Made by a program: the position numbers and the translations under genes. A DNA stretch of 37,681 nt. Source: Streptomyces sp. SID486 (GTDB taxonomy: Bacteria; Actinomycetota; Actinomycetes; Streptomycetales; Streptomycetaceae). Each line of letters opens with the position of its first letter. The stretch's first letter is position 1. The stretch is taken from the NCBI RefSeq assembly GCF_009865385.1, contig NZ_WWJT01000104.1:1-37681 (forward strand), in the 5' to 3' direction. The notes below the pieces were generated by a model. The model was not told the origin of the DNA. It did not search any database and saw only the letters and a list, made by a program, of their open reading frames with translations. This document shows, piece after piece, positions 1 to 6,623 of the stretch.

Positions 1-1736
1 CCGGCGAGCGCGTCCGTCCCGGCGAGCGCGTCCGTCCCGGCGATCGCGTCCGTGAGCGTGCCGGTGCCGTCGGGTGCACCGGTGCCGTCGGGGGTGGCCG
101 GGGCGCCCGGGGAGGCCGGGGCGCCCGGGGAGGCCGGGCCGCCGGCGAGGGGGCCGCCGGGGGCGGGGACGTCGGAGGCGGAGCCGTCGGAGGCGGGGAC
201 GTCGGAGGCGGGGACGTCGGATGCGGGGACGTCGGAGGCGGGGACGTCGGAGGCGGGGACGTCGGATGCGGGGACGTCGGAGGCGGGGGCGTCGGGGGCG
301 GGGGCGTCCGAGCCGTCGGTCCACTCCCCTGTCCTCTCCTTCTCGGCGAGGTAGCGCTTGAAGCGGCGGGTGATCACCTCGTGCATGGAGCGGACGTCGT
401 CCTGACCGGCGAACCCCTTGATCTGGAAGCGCCGGTACTCGCTCTTGCGCTGCAGGCCGTCCTCGAAAACGACCATGGAGGCCACCACGTCGTCGCCCTG
501 GAGGTGCGAGATGTCGTAGCACTCGATGCGCAGCGGGGCGCTGTCCAGGTCGAGGGCCTCGGAGATCTCCTCCAGCGCACGCGAGCGCGTGGTCAGGTCG
601 GAGGCGCGCTTGGTCTTGTGCAGGACCAGGGCCTGCTGGGCGTTGCGCTGCACGGTCTCCATGAGCGCCTTCTTGTCGCCCCGCTGCGGGATGCGCAGCG
701 AGACGTTCGCCCCGCGGCGGCCGGTCAGCCACTCCTGGACCGGCTCGACCGGCTCCGGCAGCGCCGGGACCAGCACCTCCTTGGGGACCGCGTCCCCGGT
801 CTCCTCACCGTACAGCTGCTGCAAAGCGTGCTCGACCAGGGCGCCGGTGGTGACGTCCTCGACCTTGTCGGTCACCCAGCCGCGCTGGCCGCGCACCCGG
901 CCACCGCGTACGTGGAAGATCTGCACGGCCGCCTCCAGCTCGTCCTCGGCGACGGCGATGAGGTCGGCGTCGGTCGCGTCGGCGAGGACGACCGCGTTCT
1001 TCTCCATGGCCTTCTTCAGGGCCTCGATGTCGTCGCGCAGGCGGGCGGCCCGCTCGTACTCCATCTCCTCGGCCGCCTCCGTCATCTGCTGCTCCAGGCG
1101 GCGGAGGTAGGTGCCGGTGCGGCCGGCCATGAAGTCGCAGAACTCCTCGGCCAGGTCCTGGTGGTCCTCGGGGGTGATCCGGCCCACGCAGGGCGCGGAG
1201 CACTTGCCGATGTAGCCGAGCAGACAGGGCCGGCCGGTGCGGGCGGCGTTCTTGAAGACGCCGGCCGAGCAGGTGCGGACCGGGAACACGCGCAGCAGCA
1301 GGTCGACGGTGTCCCGGATGGCCCACGCGTGCGCGTACGGCCCGAAGTAACGCACGCCCTTCTTCTTGTGACCGCGCATCACCTGCACGCGCGGGAACTG
1401 CTCGTTCATCGTGACCGCGAGGTAGGGGTAGCTCTTGTCGTCGCGGTACTTGACGTTGAACCGGGGGTCGTACTCCTTGATCCAGGAGTACTCCAGCTGG
1501 AGTGCCTCGACCTCCGTGGACACCACCGTCCACTCCACGGAGGCGGCGGTCGTCACCATCGTCCGGGTGCGCGGGTGCAGGTTCGCCAGGTCCTGGAAGT
1601 AGTTCGCCAGGCGCTGGCGCAGGCTCTTCGCCTTTCCGACGTAGATCACCCGGCGGTGCTCGTCGCGGAACCTGTACACCCCCGGGGAGTCCGGGATCTC
1701 ACCCGGCCTGGGGCGGTAGCTGGAGGGGTCGGCCAT
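1..1736 (-). CDS. uvrC: Excinuclease ABC subunit C (3' end beyond window)
   Basis: UvrC makes the dual incisions of nucleotide excision repair, acting with the UvrA and UvrB encoded further along. The frame is open from ATG 1736 to the left edge, about 578 residues, so the C-terminal end is missing. Visible parts in order: an N-terminal GIY-YIG nuclease domain (GVYRF and VIYVGKA in the first 35 residues); a central UVR motif ([16 protein letters not shown]), which contacts UvrB; and the start of the RNase H-like nuclease domain, with YDISH carrying Asp408. From about residue 468 the domain is interrupted by a linker of at least 110 residues rich in Ala, Ser, Asp, Pro and Gly, encoded by tandem DNA repeats and still running at the edge. 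ATG 1736 is preferred because a damage-type promoter ends 7 nt before it; the mRNA would be leaderless. The call is secure from motifs; only the length is unknown. Confidence 0.96.
   Translation of the reverse strand, partial: MADPSSYRPRPGEIPDSPGVYRFRDEHRRVIYVGKAKSLRQRLANYFQDLANLHPRTRTMVTTAASVEWTVVSTEVEALQLEYSWIKEYDPRFNVKYRDDKSYPYLAVTMNEQFPRVQVMRGHKKKGVRYFGPYAHAWAIRDTVDLLLRVFPVRTCSAGVFKNAARTGRPCLLGYIGKCSAPCVGRITPEDHQDLAEEFCDFMAGRTGTYLRRLEQQMTEAAEEMEYERAARLRDDIEALKKAMEKNAVVLADATDADLIAVAEDELEAAVQIFHVRGGRVRGQRGWVTDKVEDVTTGALVEHALQQLYGEETGDAVPKEVLVPALPEPVEPVQEWLTGRRGANVSLRIPQRGDKKALMETVQRNAQQALVLHKTKRASDLTTRSRALEEISEALDLDSAPLRIECYDISHLQGDDVVASMVVFEDGLQRKSEYRRFQIKGFAGQDDVRSMHEVITRRFKRYLAEKERTGEWTDGSDAPAPDAPASDVPASDVPASDVPASDVPASDVPASDVPASDGSASDVPAPGGPLAGGPASPGAPASPGAPATPDGTGAPDGTGTLTDAIAGTDALAGTDALA
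3..132. repeat. 18-bp in-frame tandem repeats in uvrC
   Basis: Three adjacent families of 18-bp direct repeats lie inside uvrC: units at 3-20, 21-38 and 39-56 (protein D-A-L-A-G-T), at 63-80 and 81-98 (T-G-x-P-D-G type), and at 97-114 and 115-132 (S-P-G-A-P-A). Every period is a multiple of three, so the reading frame is kept. The array reaches the left edge. Confidence 0.8.
168..302. repeat. 15-bp x 9 in-frame tandem repeat in uvrC
   Basis: Nine copies of a 15-bp unit (consensus GACGTCGGAGGCGGG) run head to tail, with a tenth degenerate copy at 303-317. On the coding (minus) strand each unit gives A-S-D-V-P, an acidic, proline-rich, probably disordered pentapeptide. Copies differ by single bases (GGAGG or GGATG), which suggests recent expansion by slippage. 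Confidence 0.85.
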
Positions 1737-1743
1737 GTCTCAC

Positions 1744-1766
1744 ACCCTACTGGCGAGCACCGACAC
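1744..1766 (-). promoter_or_regulatory. RecA-NDp/PafBC-type promoter of uvrC (leaderless)
   Basis: On the minus strand GTGTCGGTG (1766-1758), 8 nt, then TAGGGT (1749-1744), then 7 nt to ATG 1736. This is the TTGTC(A/G)GTG-N8-TANNNT layout with one mismatch, in the first T. The -10 position puts the transcription start at or next to the ATG. The same layout precedes uvrA, uvrB and ogt. The assignment rests on the known mycobacterial motif; the activator PafBC is not encoded here. Confidence 0.75.
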
Positions 1767-2130
1767 CGCGTCGGGCCTGTGGACAACGCCGGCACCCGTG
1801 CGCCGGACCACCCCGGGCCGGCGCGTGCTACCGGCCCGTGCGGCCGCCGGCCCCCTCGCTCCGCGGTGGTACGCCCCGCCCCGGGCGCCGTGGTCCGGGA
1901 CACCCCGGCGCGTCCTGCGGACGGGTCACGGCCATGCCGGGCCACGCCTCCCGTCACCTCCCGCCGGCGTGCTCGCGGCCCGGCCGAGGACAGCGCGCGG
2001 GGCAGCCCGCGCGGGGCTCGTCCGCTCGCCGCCGGACGGCGAGGTCCGGCCAGTCGTCCGGAACGGGCGGCCCCCGAGGTGTTGTCGGGTTCTGGTCAAC
2101 ACGCTTCAATGCGGGGGAACTCGGGGCCGT

Positions 2131-2144
2131 GCACACATGTGTGC
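2131..2144. promoter_or_regulatory. Perfect 14-bp palindrome upstream of XRE-like gene
   Basis: GCACACATGTGTGC is fully self-complementary and lies in the promoter region of the regulator gene starting at 2258. It could be an operator, possibly for that regulator itself, but no second copy was seen in the window. Confidence 0.35.
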
Positions 2145-2257
2145 GGGCGCGGCGTGGCCCGCCCACGGGCGTCCGCGGCGCCCACGGGGGTGGCCCCGCA
2201 CACCCGCACAGGCGGTCTGACCAGCCGTAGCGACACCTCACAGAAAGGCCCGTCGGC

Positions 2258-3208
2258 ATGCGGCATGCCACAGAACACGCGGACGTCCCCACCGCGGAAC
2301 TGGACACGGCCCTGCGGGGCGGCCCCTTCCACGTGGCGCTGCGCGCCGCGATCGCCGCCCGCGGACTGCCGTTGCAGCGCGTGCAGCACCATCTGACGCG
2401 CCACGGCGTCAAAGTGGGCGTCACCAGCCTGAGTTACTGGCAGCAGGGCGCTCGCCGCCCGCAGCGCCCGGAGTCGCTGCGGGCCGTACGGGCACTGGAG
2501 GAGATCCTCCAGCTGCCGGACGAGTCGCTGATCCGGCTGCTCGCCGAGGCCGACGAGCGGGCGACGGCCGGCCGCCGCCCGGCCGGCCGCTCCTACCGCT
2601 CCCTGATCGAGGCCTCGGACGTCCTGGACCGGCTCACCGCCGACCTCGGCTGGTCGCTGGACGGCGGACTGCACACCCTGGGGCACCACGAATGCGTCCG
2701 GATCGGCGCCCGGCGCGAGCTGGCGAGCCGTGAGGCCCACCACATCGTGCGGGCCCACCGCGACGGCGTCGACCGCTTCGTCGTCGTCCACCACGGGGAT
2801 CCGGGCTGCGATCCGCGCCGCGTCACCGTGGACGCCCTGGAGAACTGCCGTACCGGCCGCCTCCGCTGGGACCAGGACACCGGCCTGCTGGTGGCCGAAC
2901 TGCTCTTCGGCACCCGGCTGCGCTCCGGCGACACCTTCCTCTTCCGGTACCGCATCGAGGACGGTACCGCCGGGACGTGCCGCGAGTACCTCCGCCGGTT
3001 CGGCTTCCCCGGCGGCCAGTACGCGGTCCAGGTACGGTTCGACGCCGCCGCGCTGCCGGTGCGCTGTCACCGGTTCACCCAGCACTCCGCGGCGGCCCCG
3101 CGCGGCGGCCGGCAGGAACTGCCCGTGACCGGGCCCCACCACTGCGCCCATCTGGTCGAGCCGCGCATCCGGCCGGGAATCCTGGGGATCGCCTGGGACT
3201 GGGAGTGA
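2258..3208 (+). CDS. XRE-like DNA-binding regulator, C-terminal domain unknown
   Basis: This 316-residue protein has an N-terminal helix-turn-helix-like segment (about residues 20-70). It includes SLSYWQQGARRPQRP, a Trp/Gln/Arg signature I associate with XRE-type proteins common in Streptomyces, followed by a leucine-rich helix. Residues 85-316 form a domain I cannot name. It is rich in paired His residues (GLHTLGHHE, REAHHIVRAHRD, VVHHGD, TGPHHCAH) and has regular beta-like segments, suggesting a ligand- or metal-sensing fold, but that is inference. ATG 2258 is chosen because GAAAGG lies about 10 nt upstream. It is divergent from uvrC, but the 520-bp spacer makes a shared operator uncertain. 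No membrane segment or signal peptide is seen. It is probably a transcriptional regulator of unknown target. Confidence 0.75.
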   Translation: MRHATEHADVPTAELDTALRGGPFHVALRAAIAARGLPLQRVQHHLTRHGVKVGVTSLSYWQQGARRPQRPESLRAVRALEEILQLPDESLIRLLAEADERATAGRRPAGRSYRSLIEASDVLDRLTADLGWSLDGGLHTLGHHECVRIGARRELASREAHHIVRAHRDGVDRFVVVHHGDPGCDPRRVTVDALENCRTGRLRWDQDTGLLVAELLFGTRLRSGDTFLFRYRIEDGTAGTCREYLRRFGFPGGQYAVQVRFDAAALPVRCHRFTQHSAAAPRGGRQELPVTGPHHCAHLVEPRIRPGILGIAWDWE

Positions 3209-3224
3209 GCCGACTCCCGTCGGC
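3209..3224. terminator. Short hairpin after the XRE-like gene
   Basis: GCCGAC-TCCC-GTCGGC begins at the first base after the TGA. The 6-bp stem has a 4-nt loop and no T-run. It lies between convergent genes and could serve as a weak bidirectional terminator. Confidence 0.4.
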
Positions 3225-3265
3225 GGACCGCTGAACCGCGGTTCCGGTAATCCCGCCTGCTCCGG

Positions 3266-3703
3266 TCAGTCCGCCGGACCGGCGATGATCCTGCCGTTCG
3301 CCGCCTTCACCGCCAGTTCGGTCAGAGGCTGGGTGGCCGGCGCATGGACCACCTTGCCCGTCACGGCGTCGAACTCGCTGCCGTGGCAGGGGCAGATCAG
3401 GGTCGTCCCCTGCAGATTGTCGATCGGGCACCCCGCGTGCGTGCAGATCGTGCTGTACGCCTTCAGGGCGCCGTTCCTGTCCCGGCTGACCACCACGTTG
3501 TGGTCCCGGTAGAGCTTCGCCCCACCCTTCGCGACCTCGCCCTCCGTACCGAGGTCCACGGGCGCGGTGGGAGTGGCCGCCACCGAGCTGCCCTCCGGGG
3601 CCGAGCACGCGGCCAGGCCGAGCCCCGCGACCGGGACCGCGGCGGCCCCTCGAAGGACGGTACGGCGGCTCGCGGAGGAGTTGCTGGGCATCTGGGACTC
3701 CAC
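3266..3703 (-). CDS. Rieske [2Fe-2S] Tat lipoprotein
   Basis: This 145-residue protein is a single Rieske domain on an exported anchor. Residues 13-14 are the twin Arg of a Tat signal (SRRTVLRG), followed by a hydrophobic stretch and a lipobox ending at Cys33 (GLGLAAC), so it should be a membrane-anchored extracytoplasmic lipoprotein. The cluster motifs are complete: C87-T-H89 with Cys92, and C104-P-C106-H107. Cys87, His89, Cys104 and His107 ligate the iron; Cys92 and Cys106 can form the usual disulfide. It is an electron carrier of unknown partner; no oxygenase or cytochrome bc subunit lies nearby. ATG 3703 has GGAG 6 nt upstream; a second Met at residue 5 is possible. A TATCGT box at 3731-3726 on the minus strand may be its -10. 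Family assignment is firm, role open. Confidence 0.93.
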   Translation of the reverse strand: MESQMPSNSSASRRTVLRGAAAVPVAGLGLAACSAPEGSSVAATPTAPVDLGTEGEVAKGGAKLYRDHNVVVSRDRNGALKAYSTICTHAGCPIDNLQGTTLICPCHGSEFDAVTGKVVHAPATQPLTELAVKAANGRIIAGPAD

Positions 3704-3920
3704 TGGTCAAGGGGTGTGCAGAGCGACGATACCGGGGCAGAGAAACCGGAGCCGGGGCGGGGCCGCACGGGGGTCCCGACCGGAGTGCGGACGTCCGAGC
3801 CGGGGTGCGGTGCCGGGCCTGGCGTGCGCCGGGTACGGGTGGCGACGTCGGCAGCCGGGGTGGCGGGCGTCGGCAGCCGGAGGGTGGGTGGCGGGTGTCC
3901 GTGGGTCGAGTGTGGGCGGC

Positions 3921-4100
3921 GGGCGGCGGATCCGTGCTCGGGCGCCGGGATCGGTGGGGCGGCCGCAGATCGGTGGGCGAGCGGCGGGCCGATGCGGCGG
4001 GCGGCGGACCGGTGCGGCGAGCGGAGAACCGGTGCAGCGGGCCGCGGGCCGATGCGGCGAGCGGAGAACCAGCGCGGCGGGCGGCGGGCCGATGCGGCGA
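3921..4100. repeat. Degenerate 20-bp tandem repeat, about 9 copies
   Basis: Successive 20-base blocks resemble one unit. The best copies start at 3981, 4041 and 4081 (GCGGCGGGCC + GATGCGGCGA), with diverged copies at 3961, 4001, 4021 and 4061 and weaker ones from 3921. The period is not a multiple of three and the array lies in non-coding DNA, so it looks like a decaying minisatellite. Confidence 0.7.
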
Positions 4101-4174
4101 GCGGTGGTTCCGTAGGGGACGTGACCGGCACGGTCACCGGCGTCGTGGACGGGGTGTGATCGGTCCGGTCCTCG

Positions 4175-4200
4175 CGTAATCGCTTGCGCAAGCGTTTACG
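4175..4200. promoter_or_regulatory. LacI-family operator (26-bp palindrome)
   Basis: The 14-bp core CGCTTGCGCAAGCG (4181-4194) is a perfect palindrome. It extends to 26 bp with CGTAA on the left and TTACG on the right, with a single mismatched pair. Its right arm contains the proposed -35 element of the lacI promoter (4195-4200), so repressor binding would block transcription of lacI-pfkB. Confidence 0.8.
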
Positions 4201-4224
4201 TGGGACCGGACCATGGGATAGCGT
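4195..4224 (+). promoter_or_regulatory. Promoter of the lacI-pfkB operon
   Basis: TTTACG (4195-4200), an 18-nt spacer and TAGCGT (4219-4224) give a plausible housekeeping promoter. The -35 overlaps the operator palindrome. Transcription would begin near 4231, leaving a leader of about 185 nt. Confidence 0.5.
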
Positions 4225-4415
4225 CCGGCCCGACGGCAGCCGAGCGCGCCGGGCAGGTCGTCCGGTGAGGCCAGTTGTGGGCGACGGGTTCAGGTGATCG
4301 GTGTGCAGACCGGTGCGGGCCGTGTGGTCACGGGCCGGCGGGGTCCGGCCGGAGCCGCGCGCGTCGGCCCGCCGGCTCAGGACGCGTCGGCCCGCCCACT
4401 GAGGAAGGGAGCGCG

Positions 4416-5543
4416 ATGGCCACCATGGCGGATGTCGCCCGGAGCGCCGGAGTCTCCGTGGCGACCGTCTCCCATGTCCTCAATGACACGCGCCCGGTAC
4501 TCCCCCATACCCGCCAGGCCGTGCTCGACGCCGTCGAGGTCCTCGGCTACACCCCCAACACGCTGGCCCGCTCCCTGGTGACCTCGCGCACCCGCTCCAT
4601 CGGTCTCGCGGTGTCGGCCGTCAGCAACCCGTACTTCACCGAGATCCTGCAGGGCGTCGAGGCCGCCGCCCTGCGAGCCGGTTACGGCCTGCTCGTCGCC
4701 GATCCGCACGACGACCCCCGGCACGAGCACAAGGTCGTGCGGCTGCTGCACGAACGCCGGGTGGACGGCATGATCGCCGCCCCCTCCGCCGACCCGCGTC
4801 GCCTCGTCGGCTACCTGCGCCGCCACGCGGTACCGACGGTCTTCCTGGACCGGCTCATCGACGCACACGTCGCGGAGGACGTCCCGCCGGGCGCCGCGGG
4901 GGCCGCCGCCTCCCCGGCTCCGCCGCGCTTCGACCAGGTCTGCGCCGAGAACGCCGGACCGACAGCGCTGCTGGTCACCCATCTCGCCGGGCTGGGGCAC
5001 CGCCGGATCGGGCTGATCGCCGGCCTGCCCGGACTCAGCACCACCGGTGAGCGCGTCTCCGGCTACCGGGAGGGCCTCGGCGCCGCCGGCCTGGAGTACG
5101 ACGGCCGCCTCGTCGTCTGCGGCGACTCGGAGTCGGAGACCGCCGAGCGGGCCACGACCGGTCTGCTCGGCCTGCCCGGTGCGCCCACGGCGCTCGTCAC
5201 CGCCAACAACGCCATGACCATCGGTGCCCTGCGCGCTCTGCGCCGGCTCGGCAGGTCCGTCCCCGACGACCTCGCCCTGTGCTGCTTCGACGACTTCGCC
5301 TGGGCCGACCTGTTCTCGCCGCGGCTGACCGCCATCGCCCAGCCCAGCCGGGAGCTGGGCGCCCAGGCCGTCCGGGTGCTCCTGGACCGGCTGGCCGAGC
5401 CGGACCGGCCGGCCCGGACGGTCCGATTGCCGTGCTCGTTCGTCCACCGCACGTCCTGCGGCTGCCCGGAGGAGCCGGACCGTCCGGGAGCGGCCGGGCC
5501 CACCGCACCATCCACGCTGTCCGAGAAGGGAACCACCCCGTGA
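4416..5543 (+). CDS. LacI-family transcriptional repressor
   Basis: This 375-residue sugar-responsive repressor opens with a canonical LacI helix-turn-helix (MADVARSAGVSVATVSHVLN) and hinge (NTLARSLVTSRT). A periplasmic-binding-protein-like effector domain follows from about residue 60 (IGLAVSAVSNPYFTEILQGVE, VPTVFLDR, RRIGLIAG, CFDDFAWADLFSPRLTAIAQP). The C-terminus ends in a Cys-containing tail (RTSCGC) plus about 25 extra residues. ATG 4416 is chosen over upstream in-frame codons because GAGGAAGGGA lies directly before it and the HTH follows at once. The stop overlaps the GTG of the sugar kinase (GTGA), so the two are co-translated. The palindromic operator over its own -35 implies autoregulation. 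The effector is probably the kinase substrate or its phosphate, unknown here. Confidence 0.95.
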   Translation: MATMADVARSAGVSVATVSHVLNDTRPVLPHTRQAVLDAVEVLGYTPNTLARSLVTSRTRSIGLAVSAVSNPYFTEILQGVEAAALRAGYGLLVADPHDDPRHEHKVVRLLHERRVDGMIAAPSADPRRLVGYLRRHAVPTVFLDRLIDAHVAEDVPPGAAGAAASPAPPRFDQVCAENAGPTALLVTHLAGLGHRRIGLIAGLPGLSTTGERVSGYREGLGAAGLEYDGRLVVCGDSESETAERATTGLLGLPGAPTALVTANNAMTIGALRALRRLGRSVPDDLALCCFDDFAWADLFSPRLTAIAQPSRELGAQAVRVLLDRLAEPDRPARTVRLPCSFVHRTSCGCPEEPDRPGAAGPTAPSTLSEKGTTP

Positions 5544-6460
5544 TCGTCGTCGCCGGAGAGGCACTGATCGACCTGGTACCGCAGGGCCCCGGCGCCCTCG
5601 CGGCCCTGAAGCCGGCGCTCGGCGGCGGCCCGTACAACACCGCCGTGGCTCTCGGCAGGCTGGGCTCGCCCACCGCCTTCTGCTCGCGGACGTCGGACGA
5701 CGCCTTCGGCGAGGCCCTGCTCGACGGGCTGCGGCGGGCCGGGGTCGACGTCTCGGGCGTGCAGCGGGGGCCGGAGCCGACGACTCTCGCCGTGGCCACG
5801 ATCGACGCCGGCGGCTCGGCCGCCTACTCCTTCTATGTCGACGGCACCGCCGACCGTCTGTTCGCCGCACCCGCCGCGCTTCCGGCGGGTGCGCGCGCGG
5901 TGTCCTTCGGTACCTGCTCGCTCGTCCTGGAACCGGGGGCGAGCGCCTACGAGCAGCTGATGCGTACCGCTGCCGGACAGGGGGTGTTCACCGCCCTCGA
6001 CCCCAATGTCCGGGCGGGGCTTATCCCGGACGCGGACGCCTACCGGGAGCGTTTCCGGAGCTGGCTGCCCTCGGTGACGCTGCTGAAGCTGTCCGCGGAG
6101 GATGCGGCATGGCTCGGCGGCACCCCGCGCGAGTGGCTGGCCGCGGGACCGGCGGCCGTGGTGGTCACGCGGGGCGGTGACGGGCTGACCGTGTTCACCC
6201 GGGACGGCGGTGAGTGCTCCGTGCCGGGTGAGAAGGTCGATGTGGTGGACACCATCGGCGCTGGTGACACGGTGAACGCGGCCCTGCTGCACGGGCTCGC
6301 CGTGCGGGACGCGCTGTCGCCGCAAGCGCTCGCCGCCCTCGGGACGGAGGGCTGGGCCCGGCTGCTGCGCTTCGCGGCACGGGCGGCGGCGGTCACCTGC
6401 TCGCGCGCGGGGGCCGAACCGCCGTTCGCCGCGGAGCTGGGTGAGCCCACCGGGCTCTGA
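5540..6460 (+). CDS. PfkB-family carbohydrate kinase (fructokinase-like)
   Basis: This 306-residue ribokinase-fold kinase phosphorylates a sugar with ATP; fructose is the most likely substrate by resemblance to bacterial fructokinases. Key segments: VVAGEALIDLVP at the N-terminus, the sugar-binding glycine motif GGGPYNTAVALGRLG near residue 35, LDPNVRAGL, and the C-terminal signature DTIGAGDTVNAALLHGL, which holds the catalytic Asp and the anion hole. GTG 5540 is chosen because it overlaps the lacI stop and has GAAGGG about 10 nt upstream; longer versions would read through the lacI gene in another frame. No transporter lies beside it, so the sugar must enter by a system encoded elsewhere. 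The lacI-pfkB pairing points to local substrate-controlled expression. A strong terminator follows. Confidence 0.93.
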   Translation: MIVVAGEALIDLVPQGPGALAALKPALGGGPYNTAVALGRLGSPTAFCSRTSDDAFGEALLDGLRRAGVDVSGVQRGPEPTTLAVATIDAGGSAAYSFYVDGTADRLFAAPAALPAGARAVSFGTCSLVLEPGASAYEQLMRTAAGQGVFTALDPNVRAGLIPDADAYRERFRSWLPSVTLLKLSAEDAAWLGGTPREWLAAGPAAVVVTRGGDGLTVFTRDGGECSVPGEKVDVVDTIGAGDTVNAALLHGLAVRDALSPQALAALGTEGWARLLRFAARAAAVTCSRAGAEPPFAAELGEPTGL

Positions 6461-6562
6461 GCGGTCTGTCTTTCCCTGTGCTGTTGACAAGGTGCGGCCG
6501 GGCCTGCGGTACGCGGGGAGGTCTCGCACGGCGGGGCCGGGCTGGCTGACAGTGGAACGAGC

Positions 6563-6600
6563 GGCGCCCCGCGGGGAGTTCCCGCGGGGCGCCGGATTTT
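6563..6600 (+). terminator. Strong intrinsic terminator after pfkB
   Basis: A perfect 13-bp stem (GGCGCCCCGCGGG 6563-6575 with its complement at 6581-6593) has a 5-nt loop and is followed by GGATTTTT on the plus strand. The stem also lies just after the uvrA stop on the minus strand, where there is no T-run, so it may work in both directions. Confidence 0.85.
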
Positions 6601-6623
6601 TGATGCGGTGTCAGGCGACCGGA

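Larger units (their letters stand above)
1737..2257. other. Intergenic region between uvrC and the XRE-like gene
   Basis: This 521-bp divergent spacer holds the uvrC promoter at its left end and a perfect 14-bp palindrome (GCACACATGTGTGC, 2131-2144) 114 bp before the next start codon. I see no convincing gene: the open frames here lack ribosome binding sites and continue out of the antisense of uvrC. No clear -10/-35 pair for the plus-strand gene could be assigned. Confidence 0.55.
3704..4415. other. Long spacer between Rieske gene and lacI-type gene
   Basis: This 712-bp spacer holds the Rieske promoter region at the left, a degenerate 20-bp tandem repeat in the middle (3921-4100) and the LacI operator/promoter at 4175-4224, leaving about 185 nt of leader before ATG 4416. 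All open frames in it are repeat-driven and lack start signals, so I call no gene. Confidence 0.6.

Noticed and set aside
168..302. Direct repeats considered as a CRISPR array
   Set aside because: Units are 15 bp, contiguous without spacers and in frame with uvrC.
381..2396. 671-codon open frame on the plus strand across uvrC
   Set aside because: It is antisense to the well-supported uvrC frame, has no ribosome binding site and a composition typical of GC-rich shadows.
3233..3244. GAACCGCGGTTC, a match to the GAAC-N4-GTTC SOS (LexA) core
   Set aside because: It lies between the stop codons of two convergent genes, not at any promoter; probably chance or part of a terminator.
3567..4191. Several open frames on both strands in the 3.7-4.4 kb spacer
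   Set aside because: They are produced by the 20-bp repeats and GC content, have no start signals and no recognisable domains.
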